DNA of 64,000 bases from Climacium dendroides (Eukaryota > Streptophyta > Bryopsida > Hypnales > Climaciaceae). Location: NCBI GenBank assembly GCA_950106755.1, contig OX467082.1, forward strand, positions 1,302,001 to 1,366,000, read 5' to 3'. Below the pieces are notes generated by a model. That model worked only from the letters and a program-made list of their open reading frames with translations, ran no database searches and had not been told where the DNA came from. A program made the position numbers and the translations under genes. Below, in pieces: positions 37,139 through 49,585 of the stretch (its first letter is position 1; every line of letters begins with the position of its first letter).

Positions 37139-38953
37139 CTACATGTAGGTAAAACTTTCCGAATTCGTCCGGGCCGGATTGGTCATTGTTCCGACCCACT
37201 GGATCAAATCACCCTTTGCTCTTTTTCCCGGAACTTTGAAGGTTCTCCTTGAAAGGTTTGGTACTGTCTGGGCCTTGGGAGCTTCCGGCGTTGAAGCTCT
37301 TGGTGGCATCGGAACGGTCTTCGCGCTGGACTCGAGCTTTGGTTCAAATGTCGGCCTCAAAATCAATTCCGTCATGCGTAACTTGCTTGAAGTGGGCTCT
37401 GTTGGCACTAGTATATCCTTCAGCCCTTCCGTTCGAGTCTACTGGTGCGCTGATGGACGTTCTGGAGTGCCTATGACAAAGAGAAGTTTCAAAAAGGTTG
37501 AAAAATCCATCACTTGATTCGGATCTATGCGATGCAGCAGATGCTTCATTTCCACTAAGATACACTCCATCCGGGCGGTGAAATCCACCAAGATAGTCAC
37601 CACCTTCATTTTGGTAACGTGACTCTCTTGTAACAATCTTGCATCAAACAAGGCCGCCTTTATGACGACGTCTGCTGGCTCGGCTACCAACCTTGACAAG
37701 TTCTTGACTAGGGCTAGGGCCTCGTTCTCCCGTTGCTTTGTGGCTGCTAACTCTCCCTCCGCCCAATTCAGCCGGGATTGAAGTTGTTCCGTCTCTAGCT
37801 CATAAATCTGGTTCTCCCTCCTCTTCAAGTCTTCTGGTTTTGGCAACCGTTTGACTACTTGCGCGATTTGGTCTAGTTCCACCTTTAGTGCGTCTGCAGT
37901 ATCAAGTACAAAATCCGCCAAATTGTCATGAAGAACCTTGGCTTCCCGTATCCATTCGAACCCAGTATTGAAAGATGCTGAACCTTGGTCCTCTTCCGAA
38001 TCCTTGCTTGATTTATCTTTCTCCGTAACTAGAAGTTTGATCCGTAATGATGGATCCGTAGACTTCCTCTTCTTCGGTCAAGTGCTCCTCAGGTGGTTCT
38101 TCCAGTTCTGACACTACTAGAAAATTTAGTTTTTCTGTTGTTTTGGTCGCGTTGATCCTGTCAAAATCTAACAGAAATCTGTTGAAATCGATTTCTGTTA
38201 GATTTTGACCGGATCAACGCGACCAAAACAACAGAAAAACTAAATTTTCTAGTAGTGTGACTCAACCGGAACCTCTGGCTCTTCTCTAGTAAGTCCATAC
38301 TCCAAAATGGTATTACTTGTATCATACTAGATTACCTCGTCATTGCTTAGGATTTCTTGGTAGTGATACAAATGAAAAAGATAGGTGCTAACCAGACTAG
38401 CCTTAGCCCGGATCACGTGCTTTGCTAGCTTGGCGACAATTCTGACCATAATTCTACCTCAGTGGACGATCCTATTCTCCATAGCTCCAAAAATAGTGTT
38501 GGCTACCGTAACGGTGATCCGCGTAGGTTTTTTCGAATACAAGATCGAAATGAGAAACTCTAGGACTCTCCTATGTCTTTCATCTTTACAATCACTAATG
38601 GCAAAACCATCTTTAGAGCTTATCGATTCTGAGAATTTATCCGCTATGAATCGATCCGTCCTTGAGGCTAACCCGGCTCCACTCTTCCAGAACTGGTATA
38701 CATCTGCCTAGATATCTTCCGTCCACATGGCCGGGCGACCTCTCAACATGAGTTCGAACTGGTTCGGAACTCCACTAATCAACTCCTGAATCATTCCTTC
38801 ACTTTTCACACTCCACGTTTGACGTAACAGACCGATACATCCAATGCTGGTCAAATCTTCCTCTAACTGCCTATACTGTTCTTTATTCTCCGGAATAGAT
38901 GGAGAGATCATCCGGGCACGTACAACGAGTTTCCGGATAGGTCCTGACACCAT
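37139..38953 (-). pseudogene. Decayed retroelement-type ORF, split by a MITE
   Basis: The frame starts at an ATG (38953) with MVSGPIRKLVVRARMISPSI. It continues through a globular part with VLEFLISILYSKKPTRITVT and VANTIFGAMENRIVH, then the MITE at 38112-38257, an acidic linker, a long coiled-coil-like stretch (about 37921-37500) and a Pro/Thr-rich tail to about 37139. It is broken by TAG near 38708, TGA near 38480, a frameshift near 38030 and TAG at 37439-37441. A second fragment of the same protein lies at 42930-43160. No reverse transcriptase or integrase motif is seen. The gag-like shape, repetition and surrounding tandem repeats suggest a retroelement, but this is inference and I do not recognise the family firmly. 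Confidence 0.5.
38112..38257. mobile_element. CACTA-like hairpin MITE
   Basis: A 146-bp near-perfect palindrome with ends CACTACTAGAAAATTTAG and its complement, flanked by a TGA duplication (38109-38111 and 38258-38260). CACTA-superfamily elements begin CACTA and make 3-bp duplications. Each arm is about 65 bp, so a transcript would fold into a long hairpin. Confidence 0.85.
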
Positions 38954-39159
38954 GAAGCTAACCGGAAATGAGATACGAGGGAACAGAATACACCTTACAC
39001 GGTCTCTATCTCACCACTCTTTCACTCACCTATCAACGCAGAAGACTATTGTAAAGAAAATGAAGAGTGAACTCGGGAGCAACCAACTGAAATACACACA
39101 CGTCAACTACGGTTATTGCGGTAATGGCTACAAGAACGTCTTAGAAATGGTACCTTAAT

Positions 39160-42100
39160 CTCGTAGCCCGGAGTCTAGGTTATAGGTTCCTGGGTTCCGG
39201 CAATTTCCGGATCCAGATAGGATCCAGTTGCAGATTTTGCCGTAATGTTTATTCTACAATTTAAGTTCACTCAGACTAAATCCAAGTTTTAACCTAATTT
39301 TTTTGAAATTTTCACCTATTTCTACCTGTTGTCATCAAATCTGAATCCGTCCCAAGTTTCCGGATTCCTGCAATTTCAAAGGTACACCATTTGAGGTTTT
39401 TTCAAGTTACTCTTGATGTTGGATGCATGGCATCTTGAAGGGTCCAAGATGGCAATAAGGTAAAACAACCCATTATGGTTAGAATTAGGAGTTTGCCTTT
39501 GTGTCATTGTTGACATTTAAAAAAAATTCTCCACATAAAGACAAGTATGAGAAACAATGAGAGTGATTAAAATTATATTTATTTGACAAAGTATGAATTT
39601 GTTATGAATTTTGAAAGTGTTCAACTCATCCCTAGGTACTTCACTAGTGGTTATTTTAGATCTATTACAAAGTAAATTTTAAATTTTGGAGTTAATAGTT
39701 TTACAACTATTGTATAATACATGTATTGATCTATAATATATAATTTGTAAATCTACCCAAGGGGTAGATTTAACCCCAAAATGACAAAGAAGACAGAAAG
39801 TGTCCTCACACAATTTGAAGTCCAATTCAAAGTGTTGTAACTTTTACATCCAAGGTCCAAATTCAATAAAACTTGTTGGAAAAATTGTGTTCTCCCCTCT
39901 AATTTGTGTGGCAAATACTTCAGATTAATCCAAGATGTACTGAGTTTTGGGGGGCCAATTGAAGTTCACAGCTTCAATTTGAGTTCACCAAATTGCATTT
40001 AGGGCTGCAACTTCGGGGGCTTGGATCTCTTTTGTAAAACATTCATTTTCAATAAAATTTGTTGGATTTTGTTCCCCTTGAAGTCTAGTTATTGTGGTAA
40101 ATTTTCATGTCAATCCAAGTTGTTGTGAATGTTTGGGAGCAATTCGAAGTTCAACATCATGGCATTTTGGGAGTAGATTGAACTTCGGAGGCCTATTTCT
40201 TCTTCATACAAAGTCCATTTTCAATAGTGTTTTTTTTGAAAAGTTGTGTATACTAGTCAAGTTTGTAAGGCAAAAATCTCATGTCAATCCAAGAAGTAAT
40301 GAGTGAATGAGAAGCATTCTAGTAGTAGTAGGTTCAGCCTTAGATGTGTTTTTTGCAATTTTTCTTGTTGTTTTTTGACAATTCAAAGCTGTTTTTTAGA
40401 CACAATGAGTCGATTGAATGAAAAAAATTTCACCAATGTGTTTGTACACTAGTTTTGAATCATTTTGTAGTGTAAAGTTTTTCATTTGAGTAGGTTTAGA
40501 AAACAAATTTCACCTCCAAATGTGTTTTGGGAAATTTTCAGCATTTATTTTTGACACTAAAACATTATGATCTTGCAATCTATAATTCTATATGGCCAAA
40601 TGACTTCAAATTTTGTACATATCATCTAGAACATATACACTACAAGATTGTACAGTTGAGATTTGTATAACTTGAAGATATCTAGACCTATAGAGCTTCA
40701 AAAGCAATGATGTTTTTGAACCCTAGATATCGAATGTCACTTTGGAGTTAAAGGAAGAATTTGCATGAAGAGTTTTCATTTTCCATTTGCAAATAGATAA
40801 ATTCATGAATGTCTCATTTTGGGTGGTTAATATTTGTTTGTTTGCTTTAACTTAGATATGTAGTAGGTGGTTTTAAAGAATGCATTGCATAAGTCAAACT
40901 TAGCCAATATAATATTATTTGTTGGATTTTGAGTTTTCTTGGTTTTTTCTCCTATTGTACATGTATGATTCATTTGTATGAATTGTTTGATATATGATAT
41001 TTGTATATGTACTATTTGTATAGGTTGTATTCAATAGTGGTTAGAGTTTGTATATTGTACAAATTACCTTGAAAACTGGATATAAATTTTTGAGTTATAG
41101 TAAGGACATATTTAAGTGCCTCAAATTTTAATTTTAATGACCATAAGATGTAGGAAAATGGACAAAAAGTAAAAGTTGAAAAAAATATGGGCATATATGT
41201 TTTGAAATAATAGTTAAATAAACTCCCACATAAAAAATTTCAACACATGTATATATGGATTACAAGGTATAATGAAGTACTTGAATTTTATTGTTAAACT
41301 CATTTGAGTTTAATAAAATAATAAGGTAAATTTATTGCCTTGGACTAACTTAGTAGTTCTCTCCATACAATTAGCCCACCTCATCCAATTAAAAATGGAA
41401 AGATATATTTGTAGTAGTTGAATTATATATGATTTGTATACTACGTTATTTTAACTTACACCGTATCATAAATTACTTTTGGATTTTTTACATAGATCTT
41501 CCAATGAGTGAAAATTTGGAACCAAAATATCAAATTTGGATGATCAAACTTGGAATATTTCAATTCACAATTGGAATAAATGATCCCTAAATAGTCAAAA
41601 AAGATCTTGAAGCAGAAATTTAATCAATTAGTAGGTAGGTTTTAACATTTATACATACTTACTTTATTAGAAAATGAATAATACATAATTATTTTATTAG
41701 AAAATAAATAATTCTATCAATGATATTTATATAGCCAATACATGGCCATTTTGGCTATATTGAATCTACAACCAACCTTTATTGTGCCCTACAAAGCCTA
41801 GTAGCTACCTATCATTAAATAACATGACATATGACATTTTTTTAACCTCTTTTGTAAACTTTGTCTATAACTTTTGATTGAGAGCTTGAAATCACAAATG
41901 AGTGTTTGGAAAAGCATTAATTGTCAAACCATAGCAACGGTTGGTTGAGCCATTGTCCTATTTTTCTAGTGGTTGTTGAGTTTTTCTTTTGTGATTTAAA
42001 TGGCTGGGTAGGCTTGTTGTCCGGGGATTCCACCTTAGCTTGTTCTACTCCAGCTTTTGATATCTGAGTTGATTCCATTGTGTTTACATTCCGGATGTAA

Positions 42101-42610
42101 TTTGAGCAATCAGACTTTCGCCCTGGGTACCTTTTCTTATACGGTGTTTTCTTGTTTGTTCATCTGATTGTTGGAGTGTGAGAGGAAATGAGTGAGGGCG
42201 GAATCCGAATCTAGAGCAACCTAATTTGAGCTAAGGAGGATAGTTGGGCGAGGGATTTAGACTTGTAATTAAGGATTTGTACACGGTGCCTTTAAATTGC
42301 TGGAACGATGATCTGGTGGTTACTTGGGAAGGATGTGGAATGCGAGTCCGGAGGTCTAGGGAGAATTCCGTGCAGAGATCAGCAACTGCTAACAGAATAT
42401 TTCCACCCTTCAGAAGTTTGCCAACCACATGAGCAAGTCTAGGAATTGAGTTCCGGAAGCCTTCTAAGTTCAGGGTGTTTAGATCTGTTGTTGTAGTAAT
42501 AGAAGATCATGTGTGACCTGCTGACCAATCCGGAAAGTTGTGAGGGAGCACCTTTGAATTAACAAATGTTCTTGGTGTTGTTTTGTATTGCTTTTGGAGA
42601 GAGTGTGAGG
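39160..42610. other. AT-rich repeat debris, no gene
   Basis: Contains a degenerate tandem array at 39790-40315. The part after 42000 holds old retroelement sequence with words such as TCCGGA that are shared with 36-39 kb. No intact frame. Confidence 0.5.
39790..40315 (+). repeat. Degenerate tandem array, unit about 170 bp
   Basis: Three diverged units share TTTTCAATAAAA.TTGTTGGA, GG.AAA....CA...TCAATCCAAG and AATT.GAAGTTCA. Similarity is recognisable by eye only in blocks. Confidence 0.5.
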
Positions 42611-42674
42611 ATTACGAGTGGTGAAGTCCCTACCCCTCTAAAGACTAATAGTTGACCCTCTGAAGGTAAAACAG
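42611..42674 (-). repeat. Inverted diverged copy of the 35.7-kb repeat
   Basis: Reverse complement reads TTTTACCTTCAGAGGGTC...TAGAGGGGTAGGGACTTCACCACTCGT. It matches 35680-35740. Confidence 0.6.
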
Positions 42675-42929
42675 AGGTATAGAATACCGATATGGATTGA
42701 TTTTATTCCCAAAATCCGAAACAGACCAGATTTGAACTGTATTCCGGATAATGGTAGAATCCAAAAAGGAGAAGAAAAGTAAAGACGGATTGTTGTCTTG
42801 GGTAGAAAACTCTTGGAAACCATCAAATCCAGATACCTAAGTTTGAAATGACATACTAAAATTTCCTGGGATGATAATTCATGTCATCTTATCACGTTTC
42901 GTGTGGTAAAGATACCTATGTCTGCACTG

Positions 42930-43160
42930 CGCGTACAATAGTGACCGTAACTCAGGTAGGCTTTCCCAGATATAGGATCGGAATTAGAAATTCCAACACC
43001 CACCTACGTCTAGCATCCCTGCAATTACTAATGGCGTACCTTTCCTTTAGCTAAGCCGAACCTTGGAACTTTCCGGGGACATATTTATCCACCCGGAAAG
43101 CAAATCCGTATTCTATCTTGGCGAACCCATAAACCTCCGCCCACATGTCTGTGGTCTAGG
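42930..43160 (-). pseudogene. Second fragment of the retroelement-type ORF
   Basis: The minus strand reads DMWAEVYGFAK, AISNCRDARRRWVLEFL and ILYLGKPT with internal stops. It aligns with 38440-38710 (ADVYQFWKSG, AISDCKDERHRRVLEFL, ILYSKKPT). The surroundings have no further intact coding sequence. Confidence 0.6.
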
Positions 43161-43492
43161 TTATAACATTGTATTCAATATTTTGAGAGTTTTCCAGTGA
43201 AATAGGAGTCATTTTCTAATGACTTGGGACTCTCTAGAGGCACATAAGTAGTAAACAAAGAAGAATTTGAGGTTTGCAAATACATAAACTGCAATGCAAG
43301 GACATCCAAAACAAGTTTGCGAATGCAGGATTTGAAAATGGTTGAAAAGAAGCGGCAATATGCCATACCATTAATAAAAAATAGTCACCAAATGTACAAG
43401 TATTGGATAAAATGCAATGGAAGCCTAACCCACCGTTACACTCTTGGTAGTAAAATATCACGTCTCCACCACCTGTGTTAGCCATTGTAAAT

Positions 43493-43776
43493 AGATTGCT
43501 TGAACGAGCAATTACATGATTGAAGAATGAAGTGGATGTTAAGTTGCGACATGGTTCTACGCATAGATATTATTTCTAGAAACAAGTCATCTAGACGCCA
43601 CCCTTGAACTTTGAGAAATTGCACTTCAGACATTGCAAGTCGCAATGCCACGTATGAATGTGTTGAGAGCAATGTCTGCAAGTTCTGTTTCTATAATATT
43701 TGTGCCCAGAACCATGTCGCAACTGAACATGCAATTCATTCTTCAATTACCATATGATTGCTCGTCCAAGCTTCTA
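43493..43776. repeat. Fold-back, arms about 95 bp
   Basis: The segment from 43493 (GATTGCTTGAACGAGCAATTACAT) is mirrored by the segment ending at 43776. GAAGAATGAA, GTTGCGACATGGTTCT and TATTATTTCTAGAAACA are matched by complements in order. The loop is about 100 bp. It could be a MITE or an inverted gene fragment that makes small RNA. Confidence 0.6.
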
Positions 43777-44052
43777 TTCACATGACTATCATGAGCAATG
43801 AAGAAGTGACATTTTGACTACCTCGCTTGTAATATTAAACGGTTTGCATTGCTTACAATCTAAATTGGATGTCCTTGCATTATATAACCAGCCTGATATT
43901 TTTCACATATTTTTCACATATTTGTTTTTCTGTTTTCCAAAAACTATTATGATTGTGTACGTAGCTATAGTGAGTGTGATTCACTCACGCAGTGTGTACT
44001 AAAACTGCGATTGCACGATGCGTTCATATACATGGAGTACTCTTCCAATGTA

Positions 44053-45006
44053 CAGTGGGGTACCAATTAAGATGTCATTTTCGAATTCGTAGTGAGAAAA
44101 ATTTCAATACTGCCAACTTTGAAAGCCTCGCAAGAACTCAAAAATTGGTATTTTACCACGAAATTCTTACCACAGCATCATTTTTAAGTTAATTATGTGT
44201 ATGACAAATTTCAAGGCCAAAAAATTTACCAAAAAAAAGTTATTCAAAATTTACCAACATTGGTAGCTGTGGAAATTTTTTCACTATTGCCAACTTTGAC
44301 AGCCTCCCAAAGATGAAAGATTGAATTTTTTTTTGCCATTAAATTCTTGGAACAAAAACCTCTTTATGTTAATAACATATGATAAAAATTTCAAGGCCAA
44401 AAGATTAATACAAAAGAAAATATTAACAATCTACCAACATGTGTCATTTTGAGAAACAATTGTGTAAACCGTTTCACTACTTCAACTTTGACTCCCTCCC
44501 AAGGGTTGAAAAATTGCTTATTTACTATGAAATTTTTTCCACAAAGTGATTTCTATGTTAATAACATTTGTGGCAAGTTTCAAAGCCAAAAAAGTTATAC
44601 AAAAAAAAATTCAAAATCTATCAACATGTGTAGCTGTGAAAAACCATTTCACTACTTCCAACTTTGACATCCTTCTAAGGGCTGCAATTTTACTTATTTA
44701 CCATGAATTTTTTTGCACAAGATCCCCTCTATGCAAATAACATGTGTGCCAAATTTGAAGGTCAAAAGATTTACACAAAAAAAGAAATCCACAATCTACC
44801 AACATGTGTAGTTGTGGGAAACAATGGCAGGGGGAAACCATTTAATTGCTACCAACTTTGACACCCTTCCAACAGTTGAGAAATTGTCTATTTACCATGA
44901 AATTTTTGGCACAACATGCTCTTTATGTTAACAACATCCATGCCAAATGTCAAGGTCAAAAAATTTATACACATAAAATATATTTACAATCTGCCAACGT
45001 GTATGT
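44053..45006 (+). repeat. Left long inverted repeat of the Tc1-like element
   Basis: CAACTTTGA-type blocks recur near 44112, 44288, 44483, 44657 and 44851. Spacing alternates about 175 and 195 bp. Confidence 0.85.
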
Positions 45007-45998
45007 CCTCCATTTGCCTCAATCACTGCTTGTAACCTAGAGGGCATAGAACGACATAGTTGAAGGAGATTTGTACCATTGATTAACCTTCACTCTCTTT
45101 CAATAACTACCTTCAAGTCATCTAAATTTTTTAAACATATTGGACCATGTTACACAGCATCTTTCAAAATCTTCCAAAAGTTCTCAATTGGATTGAGATC
45201 AGGAGAATTTGCAAGCCAATCAAGCTTCTCCAAGAGGTGTGTTTGTCTCCATTCTTCACACAGTTTGTTATGATGGAAAGGTGTTCCATTTGCCATGAGC
45301 AATCCCTATGGCATTCTACTCATAAAATGAAGCAACTCGCCATTGTAAACCACTTCAACAAAATCCTTAATAGAACGTCTATCTTTGGGCATAAAAACAA
45401 GTTGTGACTTCTACCCTCTAGCAAATGCACCCCAAATCCTCAAAAAAGTTCTCCCACTCTTAAAAGTTGGAACTATACAACTTGATGAATAGCGCTCATA
45501 TGCATTTCTTCAAACATGAACTTGTCTAAAATTTTTTCTAATTTCAAAGGTAGACTCATTTGTCCAAACAACTCTCTTCCATTCTTCTACACTCCACCCA
45601 CAATACTTTTGAGCAAATGCCAATCGTTGAGACATGTGACGAAGTGTCAGGAATTTTTTTTTAATTGCAGTTCGACTGAAAATGCCACTCTCATGTAAGG
45701 CCCTTCGAATAGTCAATTTAGACACTTGAGTAGAACATATATTAGTGATCTCAAAGAGTGTTGAGCAACGATGAGTTTTTGAGACACGTATAATAGCACG
45801 GACATCTCTATCACTAAGCTTTTTAGCATGACTTCCACTACAAGGTTTGCACTTATAAATTCCATCTTCTCGAAATTTCTTCACTACCCTTTGAACTGTT
45901 CTAACATGAACTTCAACAATAGTTGCAATGTCAACTCCTATCTTCCCTGCCTCACTCAAACCTACTATGTGAGCACGAGTTTCATTTGAAATAGCCAT
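45000..45998 (-). pseudogene. Tc1-like transposase, catalytically dead
   Basis: The ATG at 45998 opens MAISNETRAHIVGLSEAG, followed by paired helix-turn-helix motifs (VHVRTVQRVVKKFREDG) that bind the element ends. The DDE domain begins VVWTNESTF, where Tc1 proteins have TDE, so the first Asp is Asn. The frame then hits TGA at 45510-45512 but stays readable to about 45000 through further stops (TAG, TAG, TAA). The second catalytic block reads MANGTPFHHNK, again with Asn for the expected Asp. The third, SPDLNPIENFW, is intact. Two catalytic Asp-to-Asn changes plus four stops mean this copy makes no active enzyme. Confidence 0.9.
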
Positions 45999-46009
45999 CA
46001 CTCAATGAC

Positions 46010-46330
46010 CATGATCTAGCCTTCACTTAATTACCATGATCCAGCCTCACTCACGAGCATATATATAACCTCACTCAGTCATCATAAACAAATCTCACAT
46101 ACCTTCAATCACTCACCATGATCCAAGCTTATTCACCACATGCATAACCTCACTCAGTTATAAAAAAAACTCACATACCTTCAATTACTCACCATCATCC
46201 AACCTCATAACGTTCATTCATTCATCAGACCTCACCAGTCACCACATGTAAGATATAACCTCACTCACTCTTAAAGAAAATCTCATATACCTCCATATAT
46301 CCTCAGTCACTCATCCCATGCCTCATTCAC
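46010..46330 (-). repeat. Degenerate tandem repeats upstream of the Tc1-like transposase
   Basis: Three to four units of about 85-90 bp share CACCATGATCCA.CCT, ATAACCTCACTCA and ACTCACATACCTTCAAT. Confidence 0.55.
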
Positions 46331-46721
46331 TTAATTATCACATAGCCTAAACTTGCTTAGTTAACTCATCTTTCATATACTCAATCACTCATGTTCACAA
46401 AGTTTCAATCATCTGCTTAGAAAATAATCATCCATCACTTGCTTCTCTCATCATCCCACATCCCACCTCCAATAATGCTCTATTGTAAATGCAAGCATTC
46501 TTATTGAGAGGAAAAAGCTTCTTCATACATGTATGGTCTCCAATTTTTAAACAAGTGCATTCTTTGAGATGTGACAAGTGCATACAACTAGATTTGGCTA
46601 TCCTTGATTTTATTAAAAAGCATTTATGATTAGAGATTGCATCATCTAGAGAATTTCAATCTAGAAGCATGAGTGTCTAACATACTTCAACAATTTCAAT
46701 GTCTTTAATATAATGTATCTC

Positions 46722-47679
46722 ACAACTACACACACTGGTAGATTGTAAATATATTTTATGTGTATAAATTTTTTGACCTTGACATTTGGCATAGATGTTG
46801 TTAACATAAAGAGCATGTTGTGCCAAAAATTTCATGGTAAATAGACAATTTCTCAACTGTTGGAAGGGTGTCAAAGTTGGTAGCAATTAAATGGTTTCCC
46901 CCTGCCATTGTTTCCCACAACTACACATGTTGGTAGATTGTGGATTTCTTTTTTTGTGTAAATCTTTTGACCTTCAAATTTGGCACACATGTTATTTGCA
47001 TAGAGGGGATCTTGTGCAAAAAAATTCATGGTAAATAAGTAAAATTGCAGCCCTTAGAAGGATGTCAAAGTTGGAAGTAGTGAAATGGTTTTTCACAGCT
47101 ACACATGTTGATAGATTTTGAATTTTTTTTTGTATAACTTTTTTGGCTTTGAAACTTGCCACAAATGTTATTAACATAGAAATCACTTTGTGGAAAAAAT
47201 TTCATAGTAAATAAGCAATTTTTCAACCCTTGGGAGGGAGTCAAAGTTGAAGTAGTGAAACGGTTTACACAATTGTTTCTCAAAATGACACATGTTGGTA
47301 GATTGTTAATATTTTCTTTTGTATTAATCTTTTGGCCTTGAAATTTTTATCATATGTTATTAACATAAAGAGGTTTTTGTTCCAAGAATTTAATGGCAAA
47401 AAAAAATTCAATCTTTCATCTTTGGGAGGCTGTCAAAGTTGGCAATAGTGAAAAAATTTCCACAGCTACCAATGTTGGTAAATTTTGAATAACTTTTTTT
47501 TGGTAAATTTTTTGGCCTTGAAATTTGTCATACACATAATTAACTTAAAAATGATGCTGTGGTAAGAATTTCGTGGTAAAATACCAATTTTTGAGTTCTT
47601 GCGAGGCTTTCAAAGTTGGCAGTATTGAAATTTTTCTCACTACGAATTCGAAAACGACATCTTAATTGGTACCCCACTG
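46722..47679 (-). repeat. Right long inverted repeat of the Tc1-like element
   Basis: Reverse complement of the left arm. Reading frames of 64-72 residues are identical between the arms, so they have diverged very little. Confidence 0.85.
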
Positions 47680-49014
47680 TAGTTCGTAATTGAACTAGAC
47701 CTGGTTGTACTTAGTTACTTTAATTATATCAAATTGGTGATAATGATTATTTTAAAGTTTCAAATTTGAAAATGATATTTTTGTATTTTCTAATAAAATT
47801 TTGAAATATTCAAAAAATTAGGCAATATGGATGAAATTTTTTTGTAGCATTTCAGACATTTCACTTATAATATTCTAAACAATCATTTAGAGATTCCAAA
47901 AAATACTTACTTTTATGTCTGAATCTGGCTTGGCTTTGCTTTCTTTGAACCTACAACATCTTTTAGCAATATATATGTCGACTCGATATTTGTGACTGGT
48001 TTTTATTGACATTGGTTTTTAGTTGCATTTTCAACCGCCACTAGTGTGTCCCATGTTGTTGCCATAGTCAAAATCAAAATAAAAGTAATTTTTTAATTCA
48101 TAAAAATTTAAGCTTGTTGGTATTCAATATCTTTCACACTATAGGACCAAACGCTATGAAACAAAATCCGTGCTCTCTTCCTTACAAAGAGTTTTTTGAC
48201 AATACCCCAAAGAAGACTCGGGGAAGTCCGGTGCAAAAAATCTCATTGTAACAAACAAACACATAAAAAGCTTACCTTAAGGTGGTACTAGTGTGCCCTG
48301 TGCCATTGCCACAGTCAAAACAAAAGTAAAAGTATTTTTTATTTTTTTAATTCATAAAGCCTTGGCAATGCTGCTTAGGGAAGCCTTTAGCCCGTGAATG
48401 TGTATTCTTTCAATAAGCTAATTCCTTCATGTTGTCCTTGGCCAAGTTCCTTCAAATCTTGGCTTCATCTTGGTTGTTTTTTGTCATTGAAACTTAGGTT
48501 TTGGGTCATTATTGTTGGATTTTTGGCTTGTACTAATCCTAGAGAGAAACCCCAGTCCGTACCTTGGCAATGCCGCTTAGTGGGGGTCTCTAGAGTTAAT
48601 TTGTGTTGTACTAATCCATTGTCTTAAAAGGTTGTACTAACACATGTATAGGAACTTGTACTAATTTTTAGTGGGAAGTGAAAGTTCTTTTGTTTTAAAT
48701 TTCTTGTCCCATTGGGGACGGCGAAGCCTTAACTTTGCTTGTCTAGAAGTTATAGTAGTTGTTTTGGTAATTTAATAAAATCACGGCGAAGCTTTGGCTT
48801 TGAAAAGAGTTGGGAATACTAGAATTTAGAGTATTTAGAAATGACGGCGAAGCTTTGAACCTCCCCCTTCCTTGATCTTTTCTATGTAGTTAGGCCCTTT
48901 GGCCTTAGTTTGGTCAAATTGTTATTTTTACTAACCTTTCTTTAGGGCCAAGACCAAGGGTGTAGTCAGACCGTTAAGAGGAGGGGTCAGTACAAATTGA
49001 AGTCCATAACCTCA

Positions 49015-49258
49015 TAGTAGAGGTCAAGAGCTTTCCAAAAACATAAAACACAAAGAAATCCGAGCTAAAATGAGTAAGATATAAGCGGATGAAGTTTCAA
49101 ACACTAATTAGTAATTAAAACTTCATCCATGCATATCTTTTAGTAGGAAAGTCCAAATTACAAGTGTCTTATAGTTTCGGAAAGGTAGAAACAGTCTCTA
49201 TCCATCAAACACAACAAACTTCTAAAAATAGTAATCAATCAAAAGTCAATCTGAGAGT
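49015..49258 (+). repeat. Direct repeat with hairpin core, copy 1
   Basis: Matches 49344-49585. Shared segments include AAGATATAAGCGGATGAAGT and AGTAGGAAAGTCCAAATTAC. Confidence 0.85.
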
Positions 49259-49343
49259 TAGAGTGTATGTAGAGCCCAAGGCTAAAAATCAAATTGAGAT
49301 CATTAGAAGAGGATTATAGTATAGATTTGAGTTAAGAATCTAA

Positions 49344-49585
49344 TAGTAGAGGTCAAAATCTTTCCAAAAACATAAAATACACAAAAATACGAGCTAAATT
49401 GAATAAGATATAAGCGGATGAAGTTTCAAACACTAATTAGTAATCAAAACTTCATCCATGCATAACTTTTAGTAGGAAAGTCCAAATTACAAGTGTCTTA
49501 TAGTTTCGGAGAGTTAAAAATAGACTCTATTCATAAAAACAACAAAATTCTAAAAATAGTAATCTATCAAAAGTCTAACCGAGAG
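49344..49585 (+). repeat. Direct repeat with hairpin core, copy 2
   Basis: Same orientation as 49015-49258, offset 329 bp, about 90 percent similar by eye. Confidence 0.85.

Larger units (their letters stand above)
44053..47679. mobile_element. Tc1/mariner element with long inverted repeats
   Basis: It begins CAGTGGGGTACCAATTAAGA and ends with the complement, with TA on both sides (44051-44052 and 47680-47681) as expected for Tc1/mariner insertion. The arms 44053-45006 and 46722-47679 are nearly identical over about 955 bp, far longer than the short ends of classic Tc1. Each arm is made of about five diverged subrepeats of 175-195 bp, each carrying a CCAACTTTGACA-type block. The centre holds a degraded transposase. 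Confidence 0.9.

Noticed and set aside
35690..43200. Complete LTR retrotransposon
   Set aside because: No matching long terminal repeats, primer-binding site, reverse transcriptase or integrase could be seen. Only repeats and a gag-like frame remain.
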